Shown: one piece after another, positions 56,501 to 64,000 of the stretch
How the letters are laid out: each line of letters starts with the position of its first letter
How positions within the stretch are numbered: position 1 is the first letter of the stretch
Assembly: GCA_011009095.1 (NCBI GenBank)
Contig: VTPC01008288.1
Span: 1 to 64,000, forward strand
Source of the DNA: Ignelater luminosus
Lineage: Eukaryota > Arthropoda > Insecta > Coleoptera > Elateridae
Reading direction: 5' to 3'
DNA length: 64,000 nucleotides
Program-made: the position numbers and the translations under genes
The notes under the pieces: generated by a model
What the model was told of the DNA's origin: nothing
The model's input: only the letters and a program-made list of their open reading frames with translations
The model's database searches: none

Positions 56501-58019
56501 TTGATTTTTTTCTTTGTTTAGAATTTTAGTTGTTACCAATAATATAGACGCTTTTAGACGCTCAAAATATTAATGATTTTAACATCACAGGCATAAGCGT
56601 TCTTTGACTATTCTATTAATTCTGATGAAACTAGTGATACTGTTTCGCAACCTGGAATAATGAGAATTAAGCGTAGTAAGAATATAAAATAAACTAAAAT
56701 AATTATTTTAGGCGTTTACAAAAAGTGATATCGAATTAAACCTTAGTTCAAACAGATGTTATCGAGTATCCGAAGGTGTCGCTCATAGTGGGGTTGTTTG
56801 TTACTTAATTAATTAAAACACTTTGTCCCCCCACAGTAGTTTACTTTGTTATAATTATTGCCGCACCCAATTTTCATTGAAACACACAAGTACTATTAAT
56901 TCATTCAACGTGACGTTTAACAACCGTGGGGTATCTTTCTGTTTGGAAAATCACCACTGTAAAATTACTTTGCTCATCTTGCATTAATCTAGACTACATT
57001 AATAAGGTGCATATCTGATTTCTAAAATGGTAATATCTTTCATTGGTGAACGAAAGTTTACAGACTAGAAAATATGAGAAATATCTAAGCAATAAAAATT
57101 GAGTAATACGTACCATCCTTGATGAATTAATGATACTTAATTGCTCCAATAGATATAATTCTACTTAAAGTACGTTTTCTTAAAGCAAAGATTGACGTCG
57201 ACCAAATAAATAAATTCCATACTACGCATAAATCAAAGAAATCTCAATACTGAAGAAAATTATACTCTAGCAGGATGGAACGCCCTCCATAAAACTAACT
57301 TTGTTCACAATAAGATAAAGTTCCCTTCAAATGAGAAAAAATATTCAAGATTCGGTAATAAGGAATTCAAAATACTTCAAACTTCAATACTAGTTTCATG
57401 CAGTTTTATAAGCAAAATTGTATGAAGAAATTAATAAAGGCTTAGCTTACAATTCCTCTTTGAGTATAAATTTATTTTATTCATTTACATTAATAGATAA
57501 GAAGAAACCCAAAAAAATGTTCGAGTATGTCAGATGATTACCATAATAACGTTCAAATGAAGATAACACTAAAGCAATAATCAAAAGGTCTCTCCCCAAA
57601 ATTGGAATTCAACAGAAAAATATTGTGAACCAATAAAATGTAAAACCCCCCATATGAAAACAACCTTAACGGAAGATCATAACTATCAAAACTAAACTGC
57701 CCTGCAAATCATAAAGGCCTTAACTCAAAAAACAAACAAAACTAAGTTTAGGGTTTTTGATCAGTATCTGCTAATTAATTATAGCATCAAAGATATTTTC
57801 AAAATGTTTATCACAACCGTAAAAGCAGGAATTCTTTAAAATTACTTGTTTTTCCAGTCAAAAACTGTCGATTAGCGGTTTGACACTTAAACATTGTCAG
57901 CGATCACGTCAATGTTATAAACCTGACGAATTCAAATATAACCAGAATTATGCTGTAGTAGAGTCGAATAGAGTGTCTTGATATTGTTTTGTTTTTATAA
58001 TGTAATTTTTCTTTTTCAT
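56501..58019. other. Non-coding upstream stretch
   Basis: AT-rich. No exon, RNA gene or mobile element was recognised. Confidence 0.55.
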
Positions 58020-58980
58020 TTAGGCCGGGCCGGGCTTCATTTTGAAAATTCATCGGGCTTTTAAGGCCTGAGTCGGGTCAATCAGGCCGTTCAGTTTTAT
58101 CACGTTTTTCCGACCTATCGGACTTGTCGGACCTGTCGAGATTATCGGCTAGGTCGTGCTTTCCAGGCCGTCATTTTCGTACTGATCGGAAGTAGATCAG
58201 ACTGAGGCCTTTTTCGTAATGAATCATACTGAACAGCACCGAAGGATTATTGTATAGACTTGGACAAGCGTTATTTTCGAACTCAACTGTACAAGCATTG
58301 TTTTGATACTGAGCCGAACAGAATTTTCGTACTATACCAGACCGAGAATATTCTCTTACTGAGTCACACGAGCGTTATTTTCGTACGAACTAAGGTAATC
58401 GTTATTTTTATACTAAACCAAAGCGGTGAAGATTCGTACTGTACCGTAGAAGGCTGCACGAACCGGGTTTTTTGTTCGGATATCTTGAGTCGTTCAGGGT
58501 TTTCGGACCTGTCCGGGTTCCTGGCCCTGTCGGGTCGTTCGGACCTCATGATTCGTTCAGGGATTTTGACCTGTCCGGTTTCCCGGTCCTGCCGGGTCGT
58601 TCGGACCTCTTGAGTCATTCAGGGGTCTTGAGCCGTTCGGCCCTCTTGAATGATTCAGGGTTCTCTGACCTGTTCGACTTCCCGACCCTGTCAAGTCAGC
58701 CGGGCCTCTTAAGTCATTCAGGGGTCTCGGGCCGCTCGGACCTCCTGGCCCCGTCGCATCGTTCGGATCGTTCGGGCCTCTTGAGTCATTCAGGGTTCTC
58801 TGACCTGTTGGGTTATTCGGGCTTCTTAAGTCATTCAGGGGTCTTGAACCTTCACTGACTGTCGGGGCCGTTTGGGCCTCTCGAACTTTTCCGTACGATC
58901 AAAAAGTTTCCGAATTTTTTTTCGAGTAGTTTACTCCTAGTCGAACGGGGCCGGGCCGAGCCTGGAAATTTCGGCCCGTG
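58020..58980. repeat. GC-rich minisatellite with 9-bp base periodicity
   Basis: It begins with GGCCGGGCCGGGC and ends with GGGGCCGGGCCGAGCC, both unlike the surrounding AT-rich DNA. From about 58255 to 58445 degenerate units of a TTATTTTCGTACT type recur. From about 58479 to 58860 units starting GG(A/G)CCTCTTGAGTCATTCAGG have lengths of 63, 62, 36, 63, 36, 27, 9, 45 and 36 bp by my count, all but one a multiple of nine. The resulting 128-codon plus-strand frame (58472-58858) is a Ser/Leu/Gly triplet repeat and is a by-product of the periodicity, not a convincing gene. Confidence 0.7.
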
Positions 58981-61900
58981 TAGGACTTTAATGTTGATTG
59001 TTTCCGATATTCCAAGGATTGTAAATCACAATGTTATATTAATTTCTTTTTATTCTAGAAAACAGAGAGTCAAGACATCTGAGACCAGATCATTTCAAAA
59101 TTAACTGTACTTCCAAAATAAACAAAATTTTTGAAGGTTAACACTACTTTAATAAACAAAAAAGAATTGAGAAGAAGAAAATTGTCCAAAAGACATACTT
59201 TGAGGGGTACGCCCATGGCTAAAAAGACGCTGATATCGAAATTTAAGGTTAGTTGACGAACACACACGTCTATCCTTCAAAAATGACATTGACAAATGTG
59301 TTCATACTCTACCCATTAGAAAAATGACATAATAATAAAACAATATTAAGGCCCTCTAGGGTGGATCATATTGCAGAGATATATTCGTGCTTCATATGTT
59401 TTCTTAAGTTTCTAATAATTAAGTAATAAATAGGTGCTTGATCCAATATCTAAAAATATACTTCTGATCTGTGTATGTAAATAAAATTTAAAATTAATGT
59501 TTTTCTTACTCTAAAAAGAACGCAAACAAAAAAAGTTATTTTAGTTGATGTGCATATTTTGATTGATGCTCTTTCATACCCAATATAAAAAACCAAAAGT
59601 TTCAAACAATTGGAATGGTCCTTTTTTTTGTATATTCATACCAATGACTTTGTTTTGAAACAATTGGTTTGACAACTGTCACATCAAACACAGCAACCTC
59701 AGAATGAAAAGCAAATTATACAATACAACTGTCAAATAGTAAGTACGACTTACAAACATAAAAACAAACAAATGAAAAGTACTGGTTACACTACTTAACA
59801 TGGGTTACTGCCGTTATTCAGTAGTAAAAAGACGGTAAATCAGTATGAGCTAGTTGTGAAAAAATGGCGGAAAGCTTTTTCCACTATAAGCCACTTGGAA
59901 AATAAATAAGAAACAATGTTGCATTTAAATTTTTCAATAGTTTTTGTATTATATGTTTAAAAAATATCAAATCTAGGTATAAAGCAAAAAGCGTTTTAAC
60001 TAATTTGGTACTCTTAGTTGCCCTCTGTTTGCTATATATTTCCATTATATTACTTGTTAATTCTAATTTTAGTTAAAACATATTATTAAAAATCAATCCA
60101 AACTAAAATTATTATTTATTTGTTTTTACATTTATATTATATAAACAAAATAAGAAAAGTATGTAACATTGTAGAAAAACTATTCATAGGGTATTTACAT
60201 CTACAGCATCATTATTATGTGAAAACTTCTCGGAAAACTGACGTCTATTTTTGTGCATTAGAGGACACAAGTTTGTAATTATGTTGTTCTTTTTGCTCGG
60301 GGTATGTCACGATAATAATTAGAAGATGGGGTCTTTTTTATTCTTTTTTTTTATTATTTACGCAGTTAAAAACTTTAAATTACTGAGGTTGTCATTGTTA
60401 TAATCAGTTCAATATTCTAAATTGTTTCCACTCCTTGCGACTCTTTAACATGAACAATGCTGTTTAGATATGGTCGGGGATTTATCTTTCTTACTAGTTT
60501 TAGTTGGGAACTACAGTCTTCCCACTCTAAAAAATTTTGAGGTTTCATGCACATCACTTCTATACCTTCCCAAAATTCGCCTTTTGCACGACATCTTCAA
60601 AATTACCCAAATCACAAATGTCACTCTTCATTTTCATGCTTAACTCGATTTGGTGATGAAAACTGTTTGGACTTAAAGAAATGGCCCGGTTCGAAGTATT
60701 TCACATCAATTTGTTGGGCATTGATTTCACAACAGTTTATAATATAATATTCAGAATATAAAATATAATGCCTTAGTGCCATAATGCTCCTGTGTTTCAA
60801 TATGGTTCGTGGGGTAAATAAATAGTAGGAGTACAATTTTAAATTATTCGATCCATGTTAACATGATAACTTTCTCTAGATCGGCTGAATCGCAAACATC
60901 ATCTTCAATAGAGATATTGACATCAGAACCTTTGCGATACTTTTTGCCCTATCTTTGTAAGAATTATAAAGTTTACGGGTTTGACGGTCATTTTGCAAAT
61001 AAATAGCGCTTGACAACTACCGCTCGTTGGAAGTATGTTCCCTGCTGTAGTGCAAACTTGGTTTGATTCAATCTGGGATCAAATTTTCTCTCAGTCACAC
61101 TTGGTACTGGATGCTGTTTTACCTAAAAATATTTGTGTTATAAATTAACATCAATGTTAACTTTTAAAAATAAAAGCACAACTACCTTGCATGTCAGATT
61201 TATCAAGAAGGTGGTTTTCGATGTTGTGAGTACATTTGGTACCATTCTATATCAGTACTTGCTTTGAATAAAAGACTGGCAAAGAAAACAAGGTTTGCAA
61301 ACTTAAATACTCGATCCTTCTTCGTTTTTCATATAGTACATAAACCTATGTTTTCTGAAGAGGTTATCTGTTTTGACCCTTTTTGGATTTTGGCGTTGTG
61401 TGTTGTTAAGTACAAATTGTCGTTGTTCTATCTAGTTTAATTTCCAGAATTCTTGATTTATTTCCTGCTTCCTGTATTCCAAAATGTGCTTTAAATATTC
61501 GACAATTTCCGCCTTTTAGCATCATCAAAAGATGACGCTTAATAGTTACCGCAAACTTTTCTTGAAATTTTCAGCTTTATGGCTTTCAAACTTCGTATAT
61601 ACGCGGAAAGCATTCCGACCAATCCATTAATGCAAAAAAACTAAAAATCACCAAGGAGTTCGATTACCATCTTTTTACTACTGACGGAAGTACAGATCTT
61701 AGGTTTTAATTTTAAAGCATTTGAATAGATTACAGCTCTATAGGTTGCCAATTTGATTTTGATGGGGTAGATATATCAGAAAAACAAAACCAATACAAAA
61801 ACAGATTATTCTTATTACTCGAGATGTTTCAGATACAAAAAGGAAAAATACATATAAACTTTAAAACGGATTTAGAACAACCTAGCGACAATTAAATGAT

Positions 61901-62864
61901 GGCCCTGCATAAGAATGTTGAAACAAAATATAAAAACAAATTAAAGTGTCAATGTGCATCAGTTTTCAAGGTACAGGGTGCCAAAGTTTAATTAAAAACA
62001 AGAAATTTTAAATTAAATTCTGATACGCCCGTGTAACTAATGACCCTACGAAAACCCATGGTAACCGTTTTCATTCATTCACAAGAAGCACTTTGGGAAA
62101 AAGGAGAAATTTCGAAGTGTTGCCTATAAGTCGAAAACAATCGATGAACGCTAAATTTTGTATTCAGCAAAGAATTTAGTTTGAAGACTTACCCTACGAA
62201 TAATAGAACACCCTGCCATAACATAAAAATTGACAATTTTATTTTTGAATCAAAAAGACCGCACGTTATTTGTTTCCATACACGTGTGGAAAATTTATAA
62301 ACATTACATATCAGTTAGGTGATATTATATATTTCACAGTTGTTTAGTGGGTTTGACATATTTAAGTTTAATTTAGAATCGTTAATTCTAAATTATCTAT
62401 TCAGGTTTTATAACCCAAAAATATTTATTTAGAATTGAATGACACCTGCCAAAACCCATATTTTTACAATTGTTGCAACTTAAAGAAATACTAAGATCGT
62501 GGGAACAAATTTTAAGAAAAAAACTAATCTGTCGATAAAATTGTTTTTGTAAACATTCTTTTGCAATAGCCTCCTTCAACAATTACATTTCTAAAACAAT
62601 ATTTATATTTGGATTATTTCGCTATTTCATTTGGTAGCATTTTAATAGTAACAAAAAATCTGTAACTACAGAGTCAGAATCAAAAATTCGGAATCTTTTT
62701 TTTAAATACAGATAGAATTAATAATTTACAATTTACAATTTAAATTGAGCACTATCAGGTAAAGGTACACTGATTTTGCAAGGAAATTCACTTCTTACAA
62801 ATTTTCCATAAATTTCCCGAAAATTAACATTTTCGGAATGCTTACTGTAATTTCACTAGGTACA
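58981..62864. other. Non-coding upstream stretch with an R2 fragment
   Basis: An R2 fragment lies at 59590-59830. TTTTAAAGCATTTGAATAGA near 61710 repeats a string found in R2 copy 1 (about 4119). No exon was recognised; open frames are short and AT-driven. Confidence 0.55.
59590..59830 (+). repeat. Dispersed repeat R2, fragment
   Basis: Shares GACTTTGTTTTGAAACAATT, ACAACTGTCACATCAAACAC, CAACTGTCAAATA, ATGAAAAGTACTGGTT and ACTTAACATGGGT with R2 copies 1 and 2. Confidence 0.6.
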
Positions 62865-63027
62865 GATAAAGTAGAGAGCGTTTGCGTTGCCATGGAAATG
62901 AAACAGATTCTCTGTTTTTCTGATTTATAATGATATTATACAGTCGTTGGTGTAGAAACATATCAGAGATTGTACAAAACAGAAACAATATTTGTTTCAA
63001 TTTCATGGCAACGTGATTTACTTTATC
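62865..63027. mobile_element. Small foldback/MITE, 163 bp
   Basis: GATAAAGTA ... CGTTGCCATG .. GAAACA at the left is mirrored by TGTTTC ... CATGGCAACG ... TACTTTATC at the right, giving arms of about 50 bp. The loop is AT-rich. No coding capacity. Confidence 0.65.
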
Positions 63028-64000
63028 CTCGGTGATTGCGAAATTATGTAGCGTAAGGACATTTCAAGCAATCAAAAAAGCTTAATTTCCTCGGAAACTT
63101 CAAGAGAAGTATAAGTAAAACTATAATTACCCAAGGCAACATACCAAATTTCATTAAAATCAATTGAGTCGATGCGGTTCAGTTAAAAACTTAAAAAGAA
63201 ATTTTTCTCAGCTGGCTCTTGGTTATCTGATAGGTAAATATTTAATTGCTCTCCTTATGGTATAAATGTGAACTTGATAAAAAAATTTGTAACTATTCGA
63301 AAAGCAATTTATTCCTAATTACTAATTTGAATACATAACAAGCATAAAGACCTAAAATTTTAATTTTACTATAAATATTTTTTATGATAAGATTTGACAA
63401 CAGACTAAACTAAATGCATTTTCTGCATGGAAAAAGGAAAGCAACAAACGATAAGCTTATCAATATCAAATAAATGGCTACTTCAATATAAATGCGTTCA
63501 TAAAACGATTTTTTTTAGAAAACGAACCAAAATGTAGTAGCTACTATTCCGTATATAGACGTAACAGAATTTAGCTTTCTTTTGTAAATTAGGCGCGAGA
63601 ACTTTTATTTAATTACCAGGGACATTATTTCGCAATCCTCAAACTAATATAAAAGTTCATTTATATTAATTAAGAATTATATCAAGATTACAAAAAGAAG
63701 CTGCCATTTAAATAATTTTATAGTCATAACTGTTTGTTAGGTGATTATGTAAATTGTTTTAATTACTTGAATGAAATAACTGATGTAATTTCATCATATG
63801 GTTGTAACAACATCATTAGAAGTTTATCAATCATTAATGTTGTTTAATCTCATTATGTCAGATTGTTTCTTCACCTTCTTCAACACGCTTTTGTAATTCA
63901 ATGTAAGTACGTGTCTCCTTATGTAAAATCGGTTAAAATAAAAAAAACATTGATAATGCTATACTTCTGGTAAAGGGTATTTTTATATATTGGGTGTAAT
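63028..64000. other. Non-coding AT-rich right edge
   Basis: I see no gene, RNA or repeat. The first exon(s) and promoter of mamo may lie beyond this edge. Confidence 0.5.

Noticed and set aside
58364-58858. Ser/Leu/Gly-repeat proteins on both strands
   Set aside because: They result from the 9-bp periodic minisatellite, with no recognisable domain and no gene context.
1-64000. CRISPR array, bacterial operon or viral integration
   Set aside because: There are no regularly spaced repeats of that kind, no ribosome-binding-site-led gene strings and no recognisable viral protein. All signals fit an insect nuclear genome.

Overview
The window looks like AT-rich, non-coding-dominated DNA from an insect. 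It holds most of one large gene on the minus strand, with long introns packed with transposon debris. Insect origin is inferred from the arthropod-type BTB domain (starting MGSEHYCLRWNNHQ), the joined C2H2 zinc fingers, and the mariner, pogo-like, hAT-like and LINE remnants. A large-genome holometabolous insect such as a beetle is plausible, but the order cannot be fixed from sequence alone.

The only host gene I can support is a BTB/C2H2 zinc-finger transcription factor that I assign to mamo (maternal gene required for meiosis). It reads right to left. The BTB exon is at 44002-43284, with its ATG at 43985. A 96-nt linker exon is at 29959-29864. Two alternative last exons follow: a proximal one with four C2H2 fingers (29443-28844) and a distal one with six fingers (13458-12400). 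All joints are phase 0 with clear GT/AG signals, so the linker can splice to either terminal exon, giving predicted proteins of 465 and 618 residues that share the BTB part but differ in the DNA-binding part. The promoter and 5' exon(s) are not identifiable and lie somewhere upstream of 44002, inside or beyond the right edge.

Layout: 1-12399 is non-coding, with a MITE at 3572-4245, several small foldbacks and the probable 3'UTR of the distal isoform. 12400-13458 is the distal zinc-finger exon. 13459-28843 is the stretch between the alternative ends, with a foldback, repeats and the probable 3'UTR of the proximal isoform. 28844-29959 holds two exons. 29960-43283 is an intron invaded by an hAT-type MITE with an 8-bp target duplication, a decayed Tc1-like transposase, a 2.0-kb pogo-like element, a rearranged LINE, tRNA-like inverted sequences and a long-TIR MITE. 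43284-44002 is the BTB exon. 44003-64000 is upstream non-coding sequence with a nearly intact mariner (one nonsense codon) nested inside an older dispersed repeat, a GC-rich minisatellite built on a 9-bp periodicity, and more repeat copies.

At least four copies of one dispersed repeat (here R1) and several copies of others (R2, R3, R6, R7) recur across the window. R1, R2 and one small element carry TGACGTCA (CRE-type) palindromes at or near their ends. I did not find a convincing novel multi-gene system. The most informative points are the alternative zinc-finger ends of mamo, the dated nesting of mariner in R1, the repeat-borne CRE palindromes and a few well-formed hairpins.
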